Assembly (NCBI GenBank): GCA_027625915.1
Contig: JANTQA010000012.1
Span: 3,565,001-3,629,000 of the forward strand
Length of the DNA stretch: 64,000 nt
Direction: 5' to 3'
Source of the DNA: Anaeramoeba flamelloides
Lineage: Eukaryota; Metamonada; Anaeramoebidae
Under the pieces are notes generated by a model. It did not search any database, was not told where the DNA came from, and worked only from the letters and a program-made list of their open reading frames with translations. A program made the position numbers and the translations under genes. Shown piece by piece: positions 23,114 through 35,842 of this stretch. Each line of letters starts with the position of its first letter. Within the stretch, counting starts at the first letter, position 1.

Positions 23114-26100
23114 ATTATAGATTTGTTTTGAAAAACTGTTTTTGAGAAAGCGAAAAAAATTAAAAAAATGATAAATCAAAATTTGGTATCTCTACAGAGT
23201 CAAACAATTAAGTTAAGTTACACCTTAAATATTATCTTATCTAATTGATTATCTGAAACTAATTTTTTTGTTTTTCCAACAGTTTCTGAAAATAGTTTAC
23301 TTTTGCAAAACATTCATGGTTTGGAAACTGATTAAAAAATCTAAAGACTGTCTTGAATTTTAGAATACAACGTACCAATAACAGTGATCATTTTACCTTT
23401 TTTAACTTTTAGTAAAAAAGCTGTAAACATGAAAAATTTCCGTTGTCAATTGAGTTTTTTTTCTCTTGTTGATTTATTTTTCAAACTATTCTCATCATTT
23501 ACATCAAAAAAAAAGTATCAAAAAAAAAATCTAAAAAATCATTTTGAAATAAGAACAGATCAAAACACAATCCCAAGATTTCAAATTGTTAGTTCTAAGT
23601 ATCCGAAGCAAAATGCAATATGCCCTACAGTCAATCTAAACACTTTACATGAACTGCCAAATATCTGAACAAATTCTCAAGAAGATCAATTTTAACAAAA
23701 TGTTAACTGGTTATTGGTTCATTAAAGTTAAACCTTAAGAATAACTTGAAGGTTTTTTTCTGGCTGGCCGTTCGGATTAAGGTCAATTGAAAGATTAATG
23801 AAGTAAATTGAAGAATATCAGGAAAATATGATAAAATTTGATCTTATCTCAATTTAGTCCTCACAACAAAAGGCATTTAGAGGGGATTTTTTTCAAATTT
23901 GGTTGACACATAGAAAAGAATGTCGTACACTGAAAAAATTCATTTCCAAATGAATGGTTTTAAGGAATTCCATAAAGAGACAAGTCTCAACTAGTTTTTC
24001 ATTTGGGTATCTTTTTAAAATACTCTTTTTTGCCTGGGAAGCAACCCGTCTTCTTGAAAACAATTTCTGTATCTAACTTAAGACCAATGACAAGAATTAT
24101 ATGTTGAAAAGTTCTTCTTTTCGAGAATTAACAATATCAACCATAGAATAGAGAAATAAACTGGAAACTTGAGAGGTTAATTAAACATTCCATGTAAAAC
24201 GTGATAAAGTTCTTACTACAGGGATTGAAAAAATACAAGGTTTATGAATTTTTGTGCTATTGGGAAATCTATTGGATTTATTACAAGGAATTAAGAACTT
24301 TACCAAATAGACACATTATGGGGTACGATCCTAGAAATGGGAAAAAAGATTATTTGTATATCTTTAATTAGTAATATGTCATTGTGTCTCAGAAAATAAT
24401 CAAATACCTAAAGGTCAAACAATATTCTATTTAAAAAAGAAAAAAGAAATCACCATTTTGGAAAAAAAGATAAATAGTTGTCAAAAAAAAATGAACTACG
24501 ATTTTTAATTGGTTAAATTATTGAAAATAAAAAGTAAAGATCAATTAATAAAATAAATAAAGAAATAAAAGACAAAATTGGGGGATTTAACACAATAACT
24601 GTTATTCAAAAAACTATCTTTTGGTATTGAGTTTTTCTTTGATTGATTGGTTGATTATTAAAAAATTGTTCAAAAAATTGACAATTTTTACGATCTCCGA
24701 AACCGCACCAACAACAATTTCGTTTGAAAATAGATTTAAATTGTGTTTGTTGATTTGATTGAAAATATTCTAATGGATTATTATTTGAAGTTAATTTGTT
24801 TCTTATTTTAATTTATTTTACTTTTCATTTTCAGAAATGTCTCCCACAAAAAACTGTATTTCACTTTTTTCCCTTAATCAGCAGTCAAAATTCTTAAAAA
24901 ATGTTTTTTCAAGATCAAAATTTATACATATTTTTCACTTTTTGATCTCTTCAACTTAAAAAAAATTTTCATTTTCTTTATACTTTTTACAAAAATATGA
25001 TTTTTCTTTGAGTTTTTGATAATTTTTTTAAAAAAGTTACTTATATGTTTTTAAATAAACATTTTTTTATAATAATTCAAAACAAAATAAAATAAAAAAA
25101 AACAATTAAAAAACCAATAAAATGATTTTTTTTAATTTATTTTCAATTTACTGAATAAATTAAAAAAATGTTCTGAGATCAAAATTACTTTTCTCTTTGG
25201 TGGATTATAAAACCAAGAGTTTGAACTCACTTGTTTATTTTAGCTTTATATGGATTTATCTGAAGTTTGGAACCAATTCGTTTTTTTTTTTTATACTTTC
25301 AAAAACTTAATTTTCATTTGTTGCTCTGATTATCGTATATAACTTTTACTTGACAATACATAATATATATATATATATATATATATAAATTTCCATTTTC
25401 CATTTTTTAGAACTAAAGATTTGGAAATAATGACCATTTACATAATAAAACCCGTTTCTGTGAAAATTATGAAGCATGATGTATATTTTTTCTTTTTTAT
25501 TGTAGGTAATCTCAAACATTTGATTTTTCTTTTTAGTTCACTCGTTATAATTTTTTTTGTGAGTTCCAATTGATCTTTTAATTCATTGTTTGAATGGTTT
25601 TTAAAATAAATTTATTATTATATTTTTTTTAAAAAAAATATAAAAAAAACGTATTTTTCTAATACTAAAATTTCACCCAAATAAATGATTCTGACACCCC
25701 CACACAAACCCAGAAAAAAAGGCAAGTACTTAGATTTATGAAAATTTTGGAATTTTTAACATTTTTATAACGGATAGGAATTTTTTCAAAGAAAAAACAA
25801 AGATATTTATATAAATGTTAACCCCAATAATATTGTTACCAAATCCTGATCAAATTCAAAAACTAGTATTTTTATGATTATTATGAGAACCCGATCATCT
25901 AAAATAACTTTTGGAGATGTTTAAAAATATGAAATAAAATCTGAACCAAATAAAGGCCAGAACATTAATTGATTAGAATAATAACCCGTCTGCCTAGAAT
26001 AAAAGTACAGCCCTTCCAAGGCCACCATAAAATTTTAAATAAAACAGATTTGATTTTTCTATTCTTATTTTCTATTTTCAAAAAATTCCGAAATAAGAGT

Positions 26101-26917
26101 TATTATTCAAAAAATAATTTCAATAAATGAGCTATTATTCAAATTTTTGAAACATCAAAAAAAAAAATTCAAGATCACTAAAAACTTAAAAATTATTGGT
26201 CCAAAAGAGCCCAAAAAAATTTCAATATTGACTGATCTTTAAAAAATTACCTTTTTTGAACAATATTTTCAAGTGCTTCATGGAATCTTCAAAAATTTGA
26301 ATAATAGCTCATTTATTGAAATTATTTTTTGAATAATAACTCTTATTTCGGAATTTTTTGAAAATAGAAAATAAGAATAGAAAAATCAAATCTGTTTTAT
26401 TTAAAATTTTATGGTAGACTTGGAAAGACTGTATGTGGTTATAAAATGAAAATATTATTCTACTCCTAACTTCACATAACCCTTTAAAAAAATATAAATC
26501 ATTATATTAAACCATAAATTAGTAGATTTGATACCTAAAAGATAACCAAAATTATTCCTTTCCCAATTTAAAAAAATTGATATTAAATTAATTTGATTCA
26601 AGAATTGATAAAAACATATTTTAGAAAATTTCTTTGATTCTTCCTCAAAATATTATTAATATAAATACACACTGAACAAATCCCATATCTGAAATAAATG
26701 TCTTTAATCGAAAACACTTCCATACTCAAACAGCAGACAAATTTTCTCCATTTTGTCATTTTTTTCGTTTTACCTTTTCTCTTTTTGTTTTTAAACTTTT
26801 TCATTTCTCAACAAAAAGAAACAAAGAAAACTAATTTTCTTTTCTTAAAATAACCACCTTTTGGGTTCAGTTTTGTCATTCTCCAAAATTAACAATCAAA
26901 CACACAAACAAAAAGAA
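23114..26917. other. Intergenic region between CitDE and exportin-7
   Basis: No gene is supported. Positions 23380-24400 are somewhat less AT-rich than the surroundings and include short open frames (about 50 codons at 24211-24372), but no family is recognised; this could be a decayed gene. A TA run lies at about 25363-25386 and a long palindromic element at 26006-26433. Confidence 0.5.
26006..26433. mobile_element. Long palindromic element F2
   Basis: Roughly 140 bases on each side (about 26006-26150 and 26290-26433) are inverted copies. The central 115 or so look identical, for example AAATAAAACAGATTTGATTT against AAATCAAATCTGTTTTATTT. The outermost 30 bases differ at a few sites (CAGCCCTTCCAAG against CAGTCTTTCCAAG), so the ends have begun to diverge. 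About 140 bases of unrelated loop separate the arms. Non-coding; MITE or foldback type, about 430 bp, the same size class as F1 but with a different sequence. Confidence 0.7.
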
Positions 26918-29900
26918 ATGAATAATAAGATCGATGAAGTTATTGAGAAACTATCACAAATTTTATATAAAAATACGAACGAAAGAGAAAGGATGGAAGC
27001 AAACAACGAATTAGAACTACTAACAAACAACTTTAGTCAATTGGGAATTTGGCTAGATGCCTTACCTTATTGTTCAAGTTCCGAATCTCAGATTTTATGT
27101 TCAACTGTGCTCAGGCAAATGACAACACGCTTTTGGAACGAATTGAACCTCGATCAAAGGAATGAATTAAAAAATACCTTTTTTGAGTATTTAGTCAAAA
27201 TAGGGCCAGATCTGGACAAGTTTGTCTTAATTTCTGTTTGTAGGTGTTTGTCTAGGGTTTTAAAATTAGGGTATTTTGATGAATTAAGAGACAAAAGGTT
27301 TATTTATGAGATCAAGCAATTGTTTTCCTTATCCTTTGAAGAAAAGATTTCTAATAACACCTCCATTAAGATCCAAAAAAGAACAACAATGAACATGAAC
27401 ACCACCACCAACAGCAGCAACAGCAACGTCAACAGCACCAACAGCATCAACACCAGAAGCAGCACTAATAGCAATAAGAAGAAGAATTATTCGTTATTAC
27501 ATGTAGGATTAATCTTATTAACGCAATTAACGGAAGAATTCAGTACCCACTTACAAGCAAAGGAATCCTTTGAGTTATATTGCGAAAAGGCAGGAAAGTT
27601 TCGGGACATTGTATTATTAAAAGTGTTTTATATTGGGTTTAATTGCTTATCGTATTTAGACGACAACACCCCGCAGGAACTGTTAAGCACCAGCATTGAA
27701 TTAATTTTGCAATGCTTTTGCTTTGATTTTGACTTTTCTCTTGGTAGATCGCATGACCCGTATGAAGTAGCACCGTTACCCAGCTCTTGGAAACCGTTTA
27801 TTAAATTGACAGAAACGATCAAATTATTATTTGTGACTTTTAATAAATTAAGAAAACCTTCGCCATTATTGGCAGTTTCGACATTACTTTCTTCAAACAA
27901 ATTAATTTTCATCAATGAGCTAACCAAAGGCGAATTTGTGAGCGCACTATTAATAGAAATTTCAAAAATTATTGAAAACCCCAATTGTTTATTAGGCAAA
28001 GACAAAGAATCAAATTTACACCAATTGTGCTTAATATCAGCGCGTGCCATAAAAGTTTTTGGCGCTAGATTTATTTCTGAGAATTCTTATCATCAAGAAA
28101 ACCACCAATTTAAAGAACACTCATTGCCTGAATTCAAGAAGAATACTAATAGAAAGAAAAACACATTATTAAATAGAAATAATAAAATCAACACGGATAT
28201 GGGGATGGGGATGGAAATGGGAATGGAGATGGATATGAATATACACAGCAGGAATAAGAATAAATACAATTATAACAAAATCAATAAGGAGTCCCAATTC
28301 GGCCGGAAATCCAATATTAGTAAAGAAAATTTTAATTATACCAGAAATACAAGAAATAAAAATAAAAATAGCAACGACAATAACATTTCTACCTTAAAAA
28401 TGTCATTAAATATATACACGCGTTGGTTAAAAGCTAATTATATCTTATCAGACGAATTGTTCAAAAATGCAACTGAAGATATACTATTAAATAGTCAAGA
28501 AATAAATGTTAATTATAATAAAAAAAAAAATCATAATAAGAATTTAAAAAAAAATATAACAAATCAAATAGAACTAGAATCCTTTTCATCCTTGGAATAC
28601 ATTAAAGAATTTTGGTGCCAGACAACAGTATTAAGCGCCCCCCGCGAATTAACCAAATTGATTTCTAATGTTTTTTTTCTATTAATAGAATATGAATATC
28701 TCTTATACTGTGCAAGACTAAACCAAAATGAAATCACTGTTTTCAATTCTCTATTTAATTCCTCGAAAGAATCGATTCGAATTTTAGGATCTTACCATTA
28801 TCAGGAGACTGTAACTGAAATATCTGAAAAAATAGTCAATAAAATAAAATTAATTCAACAGGTAAATAATATTGAAGAAAAATTACATAATCAAGAACAA
28901 TTAGCATTTTTTATTTATTTGACTTCAATTATATTTGGAAAACAGAAAAACAGAAACAATGTATTAGATGATGAAGAAGAATATGATATTAATTTAATTT
29001 CGCCAATTTTGCAAGTATTATATGAATCTTTATCAAATAATCAAAATAATAACCTAAATAATAACAACAACAACAACAACAACAATAATAATAATAATGG
29101 TAGTAGCAATGGTGGTAATAGTAATAATCAAATACCAAACCAATCATTTTATTATAAAGAAAATTCATGTTTAATTGATATTTCGTTAATTTATTTTCTA
29201 AAGGCATTCAATAAAAAATATGTTGGCATCACTGGCTTAATAACTTCAAAAATATATGAACTTATATCAAAAATACCAGAATTAAATATCACTAACCATT
29301 TTGATGCAATAATGTTATTTTTTAAAACGATTGCCATAATACTCCAAAGAAAAAATGCACCGCAAACTTTGATCACAAAAACTTTATCCTTTTTCAAATC
29401 GCTAGCTAATGGTTATACCACTGCAAAAGTTATTTTACATTTACAAGACATTGAAAATCTTTTCATTTATCATCATGAATTGCCATTTTTACAATTTAAT
29501 AAAGAAAAAACTAATATTGAAACAAATATATTGATCCATGAATCTTTTTATAAAGTTCTTGCCAAATTAGTTTTTTTTGGTAAAGATGCCTCTGAGATTA
29601 AACGAAGATTTTCTTTATTAATTAACCCCTTTCAAGATACTTTGACCTCCACTTTACAGCAGATTAATCAGCTTGACAAGAATACAAATGAAAATGAAAA
29701 TAATAATAATAATAATAATAATAATAGTAATAATAATATTCTTCATCAACAAGAAATTATTGAAAATAATATTATTCACTTTTTTATTGACATTCGATCA
29801 ATACTGCAGAATGTTCAAAATTCAAATAATTATAATTTATTTTTTGATTGGCTTTTCCCAGAAATTTATAACCAAATAATAGATCTGCTAGAATATTTAA

Positions 29901-30877
29901 TCAATAATTTAAATATTTTACCCTTCATGCTCGAATTTTTTTCAGAATTGGTGAACAGCAGTAGGAATCAAAATAGAATAAAATTCGAAAAATTTTCAAC
30001 AAAAAATATCTTATTGTATCAATCCATTTCGAAAGTTGTGGTCAACTATTATTTGAGTAATTTTAAAAACAGAACCCCGAATAGCAACGAATTAAGAAAT
30101 ATTACAATTTGTAATCAAATAATGGGATCCTTATTAAACTCTGCGAACATTGAGTTCGGTGTGTTTATTGCATATAACGATAAGCAATTTGACGAATCGG
30201 TAAACACCATTCTTTCGATGATCTTGCTGATCCAAACAGAACTGTTATTTGAAGACGAGCAATTAGCTATTTCTTCTTCTTTTATTTTACAGACAATTTC
30301 AAAAAAATTCCCGCAATTTCTAATTCAGCAAACAAATCAAAATTTTAATAAATTAATCCAATTTGTGATCATTTCATTAACAGACCATACAAGAACTACC
30401 ATTTGCAATAACGCATGCCAGATTATTGATAATATCATTAGATTCTATTTTGAAAATTATGATAATAAGCTATTAAGAAACCAACAATTGAAAGAACTTT
30501 CGATTAATCTTCATCATAAAATCGTCAACCACCAATCCGATCTTAGAGATATTATTTTAATATTATTTCGGCTAATTTTTGAAAACCCTGGAAAGGGTCA
30601 ATACCATTTTTCCAGGCCTTTTTTTTCCTTGATATTGATTGAAGAGGATTATTTTTTAGAATTATGCTATAAAAAAATTCAAACAATTGAAGAAAAATTT
30701 AGAGAAAAATGTATGAAAATGTTCCAATCTTTGTTAGATGGGGTCGATCATTCGTTAGATAAGGTAAACCAAGATAAATTTACTCAAAATTTGTTGATGT
30801 TAAAATACGATTTAAAAAAGGACAAATATTTTTTTAATAGTAATAATAATGATAATGATAATGATAAATTAAATTAA
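26918..30877 (+). CDS. XPO7: Exportin-7 (RanBP16/17 family)
   Basis: An importin-beta superfamily transport receptor that, with Ran-GTP, moves folded protein cargo out of (and in some cases into) the nucleus. It is one 1319-residue exon; the first ATG is 26918, since upstream in-frame sequence lacks ATG. Family motifs appear along the whole length: LRDKRFIYEIKQLFS, FRDIVLLKVF, the LPSSWKPFIKLTETIKLLF block (XPO7 IPTSWR region), an FGVFIAYNDKQFDESVNTI block near the C-terminus, SRPFFSLILIEEDYF, and the terminal LLDGVDHSLDKVNQDKFTQN. It is about 230 residues longer than human XPO7 (1087). The excess is Ser/Asn-rich (about 157-188), Met/Gly/Glu- and Asn/Lys-rich (about 415-500) and two Asn homopolymers (about 711-730 and 927-940), all likely loops between HEAT repeats. 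Confidence 0.93.
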   Translation: MNNKIDEVIEKLSQILYKNTNERERMEANNELELLTNNFSQLGIWLDALPYCSSSESQILCSTVLRQMTTRFWNELNLDQRNELKNTFFEYLVKIGPDLDKFVLISVCRCLSRVLKLGYFDELRDKRFIYEIKQLFSLSFEEKISNNTSIKIQKRTTMNMNTTTNSSNSNVNSTNSINTRSSTNSNKKKNYSLLHVGLILLTQLTEEFSTHLQAKESFELYCEKAGKFRDIVLLKVFYIGFNCLSYLDDNTPQELLSTSIELILQCFCFDFDFSLGRSHDPYEVAPLPSSWKPFIKLTETIKLLFVTFNKLRKPSPLLAVSTLLSSNKLIFINELTKGEFVSALLIEISKIIENPNCLLGKDKESNLHQLCLISARAIKVFGARFISENSYHQENHQFKEHSLPEFKKNTNRKKNTLLNRNNKINTDMGMGMEMGMEMDMNIHSRNKNKYNYNKINKESQFGRKSNISKENFNYTRNTRNKNKNSNDNNISTLKMSLNIYTRWLKANYILSDELFKNATEDILLNSQEINVNYNKKKNHNKNLKKNITNQIELESFSSLEYIKEFWCQTTVLSAPRELTKLISNVFFLLIEYEYLLYCARLNQNEITVFNSLFNSSKESIRILGSYHYQETVTEISEKIVNKIKLIQQVNNIEEKLHNQEQLAFFIYLTSIIFGKQKNRNNVLDDEEEYDINLISPILQVLYESLSNNQNNNLNNNNNNNNNNNNNNGSSNGGNSNNQIPNQSFYYKENSCLIDISLIYFLKAFNKKYVGITGLITSKIYELISKIPELNITNHFDAIMLFFKTIAIILQRKNAPQTLITKTLSFFKSLANGYTTAKVILHLQDIENLFIYHHELPFLQFNKEKTNIETNILIHESFYKVLAKLVFFGKDASEIKRRFSLLINPFQDTLTSTLQQINQLDKNTNENENNNNNNNNNSNNNILHQQEIIENNIIHFFIDIRSILQNVQNSNNYNLFFDWLFPEIYNQIIDLLEYLINNLNILPFMLEFFSELVNSSRNQNRIKFEKFSTKNILLYQSISKVVVNYYLSNFKNRTPNSNELRNITICNQIMGSLLNSANIEFGVFIAYNDKQFDESVNTILSMILLIQTELLFEDEQLAISSSFILQTISKKFPQFLIQQTNQNFNKLIQFVIISLTDHTRTTICNNACQIIDNIIRFYFENYDNKLLRNQQLKELSINLHHKIVNHQSDLRDIILILFRLIFENPGKGQYHFSRPFFSLILIEEDYFLELCYKKIQTIEEKFREKCMKMFQSLLDGVDHSLDKVNQDKFTQNLLMLKYDLKKDKYFFNSNNNDNDNDKLN

Positions 30878-30914
30878 ATTAAATTTGCACAATGATATTA
30901 AATATATATATATT

Positions 30915-31055
<141 letters not shown>

Positions 31056-34000
31056 TCAATTCAAGTAAACATGGGGCAGTTTGATAATCACATGTTAATT
31101 AGGGATATGCATTTTTAATAGTAAAAAAAATTTTTATCAATCTTTTTTGATTAATGAATTTCTTATAAAATTATTTTTTTTCTTTTTTTTTAAATTTTAT
31201 GTACACATTCTAACAATATTTGAATTATCAATTTAAATTTTGATAAATTTTGAATTTTATTATTTTAAAATATAAATATATAATTTTAAATATCAAAACA
31301 TTTTTTTTTTATTTTTGTGCAAGGCAATTTTGATTGTTAGTAAAAACTTTTTTCACAGATCATAAAAAATGTTATACTACTTTCTTTTTCAGTTTGCTTA
31401 TTGTTTTTAATCCATTATTTTGTTTGTTTTTTTTTTCAATTACTTTTTTATTGTTGAAAATTTTTTGATTAAATTTCATCTTACTATCAGAATTAGATCA
31501 TTTAATCTAATTCCACAATATTTAGTTAAAATAAAATTAATTAGGATGTATGCAACTCATAATTTAATAAATAACAATACTATAATTGTGATTATAGTAG
31601 ATTTTTTATTATTTTTAAATTGTTTTTTTTCAATTATTATGATTATTTTATTATTTTAATTTTTAGAAAGATATTAAATAAAATTTCAAAACTTACAATT
31701 AGGAATGTTCACAAAATAGTTTTGTATTAATAAAAAAAAATATCAAAAAATAAACCATTTTTATTTGTTAAGGATGTTCTAAATGAATTTTTCCTAAACA
31801 TCATAACTTTTACCCTTGCATTTTGGGTAAGACGATTTTGATCTTTTATCAATATATTAAAATAAGTTTTTTTAAAAAAATATTGTTTTTTTAGTTTTCA
31901 TTTTGTTGTTCTTTTTTAAATATCTACTTCGCTAATAATAACAAGGTAGAACAGTCATAGTTTATAAAGTAAAATATAAACTTTCATTTGAGGCAAGTAT
32001 TTTTGTACTAATAATTCACATAAATTAAAAATCATTGGGCAAATATCTTCAGAAGTATATTTTTAAGGACTTAACAAAAGTGGTTATATAATAGTATAAA
32101 GAGATAATAACCAAAAAAATACTAATCAACAATTTTTTTTGAAAAATAATTGATTTTAATCATTGAGAAAAATATTTAATTCAACAGAACCTCACAGCTC
32201 GAAATTTTTTTTCAAAAAAAAATCTCCAATTTTGTATTTTTGAAATACACTCACATAATAAACACTATTATACATGATAATTTTGAAAAAGGTTAACAAC
32301 TTTATTAGATATTCATGGGAATTGAAAAAAAAAAAAAATCAAAATTTTCAGTAATATTTTTCTTATTTTTATTTATAAAATTTTTGATTTTTTTATTTGG
32401 CTTGTGGGAGAGATTATTTTGATCTATTTTTTTTAAGAGTCTAAAAAGAATTATATTTTTCAATTTTTAAATAAAATATTTCTTTCAAAAAGAAATTGTA
32501 AAATTAAATTGAAAACTGATTTTTTTATGTAAATGTAATATTTTATATCCTTTTATCTGTTTTTATTTCCAGGGGTTTAATATACTGTCAGTTTCACTTT
32601 TAAGACACAAACTTTCAACGAAATTTAAGGCTCAAAAAAATCTCTAATTAAGGCACAAAATTTTTAATTTTTTTTTTACAATTTATTTTACTAGAATCTG
32701 AATTTTGTGCCTTAATTTGAGATTTTTATGTGTGCCTAAAATTTTGTTGCAAGTTTGTGTCTTAAAAGTGAAACTGACTCTAAATTGAAAAATAAAAATT
32801 GTTCATAAAGTTAAAATGATTCTAACAACCCCAATAATACAATTTCAATCAATTTGTTTATAACTTTTCCTTTTTCTTAAATAGAAAAATCATTTTAACA
32901 TCTTTTTGTTTTTTGTTATCAATTCATTTTTTGAATTATGTAATACGTTTCCATTTACTCAATTTTTTTTTTCAATAATTGATATTAGGTTAAAGCTGAT
33001 TTTTTCAAAATTAAAGAACTTAAAGAATATTTACTTGATAGTATCAAAATTTTTGATTAATCAATATTCCTTTTTTAGAATATGTACAAATTTAATAATT
33101 CATTTTATTTATTTTTCCCTCTCAAAAATTTTTCAATACCGAGAATTTACTTGTATTGATAATTATTTATTTTTTTTTGTGAGTATATTAATTTATAAAA
33201 GATTGTTAATATTTCAATAATTGAATGATTCTAATTTGGTATTTCTATTTGAATTGATTAAAAAAGATTTTTTTTTACGAAAATTGTATTTTGATGTATT
33301 AAAAATTTTTAATTAGGGTTTATTTAGTTAATAGTCTAAAAAGAATCATATTTTCCAATTTTTAAACAAAAATATTTTTTTCAAAAGATATCACTAAATT
33401 AAATTAAAATTTTATTTTTTTTCTGTTTTTGGAATATTTTTTATCATTTTATTTTTTTTCATGTTTGAATTTTAATTTATTTTCCTTTTTTTTTACAAAT
33501 TGTTTTAATTTTTTTTTTTTTCTTATTGGATATCCAATCTCAAGTTAATTTATTATAAATTTACTCAAAAAAAAAACACCTTGAAAATAGCTTTTTTTTT
33601 CAAAAGTCATGAATTTGAAAATGGCAAGTATTCAATCATAATAAGTTTAATAGCTATCTTTGATTAATTACATAAAATTTTCATAATTCGGAATAAATAT
33701 TTTATAAAAGAAGTCTAAATGAAATAAAACATGTATATTTGACTAACTTTAATTTTCAGAATTATTTTTTTCTTGTAGTATTATATAAATTGTTTTTTTT
33801 TGAAATCTAGATTAAACATTCATTTCGAAAATTATCCTTATTATAATGTAAAAAAATTAAAAAAAAATCTTGCGAGATCTATAAAAGTTTCCAAGAGAGA
33901 AAAAATCAGAAATGGGAAATTTAAATTCACTATTTGGCAGTTTTTCAAGAAATTTGCACATTTATAATTTTTGATTTTTAGGAATTATTTATATTTCATA

Positions 34001-35260
34001 CATCTTGATTAGTTTTTAATTAGTTTTATTACAATAAAAATTGTTATAAAAAATTTTATCAATTCAAATAATTTTTTAATAGCAATTATTCTAAACTTTA
34101 TTATCAAACCATATGTCGTGTAATTTACTTTATACTCAAAAGATAACTTACCACAAAAATAATCTTTATTTAATTAAACTTCCTGTGGTTGAAAAAAAAG
34201 CAAATAACAAAACAAAAATTTTCATCAGGATATTCTTTGGTAAATTATTTATTTTGGAAGTATGTTATTAGTATCCCACTAACAAAAAATTCTAAAGGAT
34301 CTCAAGGACTAAAATTGATTTCTCTATGAAAAAAATATAATTATAGTAAAAAAAAAATAAATTGATTTTAAAATTTCAAAAAATTCAAATTAGAAGAAAA
34401 AAATAATTTATATAATAACAAAAGATAAAAAATCCAAATAAAATGAAAAAATTATAAGCATTCACGACCTTTCAGAAATCCTAATTTAGATTTAAAAATT
34501 AATGATTTTATTATTATATATTTCCCAATACTCAAATTACTTTCCAGGGAATGTCCGTTTTCTTTCCATACAAAATCAATTTATTTGGATTTAGTCTAAC
34601 TGGTGGTTGTTTTGGAACCCAATATATTTGAGGAAGTAAAGGTTTTGATTCTATTCTTTCTCAAAAAATAACTCATTTTAAAAAGGAAAAAATAAAAATA
34701 AAAATGTTAGAGATCTCAAAAAGTGCCAAAGAGAGACACCTTGAAAATGAAATACTTTAATTCAAAATTATAATTCAGAACATTTAAATCACAAATAAAG
34801 TGTCAGTCTTTTTTACTTTTTTCACAAATTTCCCCATTTTTGATTTTCGATTTTTCGAGATTATTTATATTTCACAAGTTGATTATTTTTGAATTGGGAT
34901 TAGGTTTGGATAAAAATTGTGAAAAAATTTTTTTTCAACCAGTATTACAAACTATTCATTGACATTCTTCTTTTCTTTAATCTTTGTATCTGTGTAAAAA
35001 CAATTTTTAAGTTGATTTAATTTTGTATTTCTGTTTTCTTCTAAAATACAGCTATTTTTCGAAAACATTTGAATTTTTGTTTCTTTCCTCTTATCAAAAA
35101 AAAAAACAAACCAAAAAAAGAAAAAATACAAATAGATTAAGTTTTTAAAATTATTTATTTTTACATTTCATAGATTAGTAATAAATTTTAGTCTCTTGTT
35201 CTTTTTGTTATTTGAAAAAAAAGAGAAAAATTAAAATAAAAAAAAATAATATTTAAAGAT
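31056..35260. other. Intergenic region between exportin-7 and Rac
   Basis: No gene is supported; the sequence is extremely AT-rich with hydrophobic spurious frames. It contains MITE C copy 3 (32585-32780). The head of repeat family D (GATCTCAAAAAGTGCCAAAG ... GACACC) lies at about 34708-34850. A stretch near 32930-33050 resembles 57960-58080 (shared TTAAAGCTG-centred block), another weak dispersed repeat. Confidence 0.55.
32585..32780. mobile_element. Tc1/mariner-like MITE, family C copy 3
   Basis: 196 bp flanked by TA on both sides, with ends CTGTCAGTTTCAC and GTGAAACTGACTC. The interior ACTAGAATCTGAATTTTGTG is shared with copies 1 and 2. Same length as copy 1. Confidence 0.85.
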
Positions 35261-35842
35261 TTAGAGGATTGAACATCCACCACCTTTCTTTTTATCAGGT
35301 TTTGGTGGGGACAAAACAGCTCTAATTGCTTCATCAAAAACAGCTTTCAGGTTCTTTTGAGTCAAAGCAGAACATTCGATGTATTTGACTGCACCGATTT
35401 CTTTACTCAATTTCATTCCGTCTTGATAAGAGATTGGATCAAGGTTCTTTTCTTTAAGTTTAAGGATGGTGTCTTGATCGTCTCGAAGATCCAATTTGGT
35501 TCCAACAAGGATTTTTGTGACGCCTGGGCAATGGTGTGAAATTTCTTGGACCCATTTAGCCTTAACATTTTCAAAGGATGATGGGGAAATCAAAGAAAAG
35601 CAAATTAAAAAGACATCTGTTTGTGGATAGGATAATGGTCTTAGTCTGTCATAATCTTCTTGTCCTGCTGTATCCCAAAGTCCCAAATTGATTGGTTCTC
35701 CATCAACCATTACATTTGCTGAATAGTTATCAAATACAGTTGGGATATATTCACCTGGAAAGGCATTGGTTGTGTAACTAATTAACAAACATGTTTTTCC
35801 AACAGCACCATCTCCGACAACTACACACTTGATTGATCTCAT
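35261..35842 (-). CDS. Rac-type Rho GTPase
   Basis: An intronless 193-residue small GTPase, the normal Rac length. It shows the P-loop GDGAVGKT (10-17), switch I with YIPTVFDNY (Thr35), switch [19 protein letters not shown] (from 57), the Rho-family TKLD guanine motif (about 115) and the SAL motif (about 158). The Rho insert helix ([16 protein letters not shown]) is present, then a Lys/Gly polybasic tail and a CSIL CAAX box, whose final Leu predicts geranylgeranylation and membrane attachment. All residues needed for nucleotide cycling are present (Gly12, Gln61). It would control actin assembly and cell motility. The TKLD form and switch sequence fit Rac better than Cdc42 or Rho. In amoeboid protists Rac is usually a multigene family, so no numbered paralogue is assigned. 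Confidence 0.95.
   Translation of the reverse strand: MRSIKCVVVGDGAVGKTCLLISYTTNAFPGEYIPTVFDNYSANVMVDGEPINLGLWDTAGQEDYDRLRPLSYPQTDVFLICFSLISPSSFENVKAKWVQEISHHCPGVTKILVGTKLDLRDDQDTILKLKEKNLDPISYQDGMKLSKEIGAVKYIECSALTQKNLKAVFDEAIRAVLSPPKPDKKKGGGCSIL

Noticed and set aside
23384-23668. 94-codon plus-strand frame near the CitDE gene
   Set aside because: Starts at GTG, shows no domain and no splice partner; possibly part of a decayed sequence but not supportable as a gene.
24211-24372. 50-codon open frame rich in Tyr and Trp
   Set aside because: More protein-like than the background, but no start codon, homologue or flanking exon was found.
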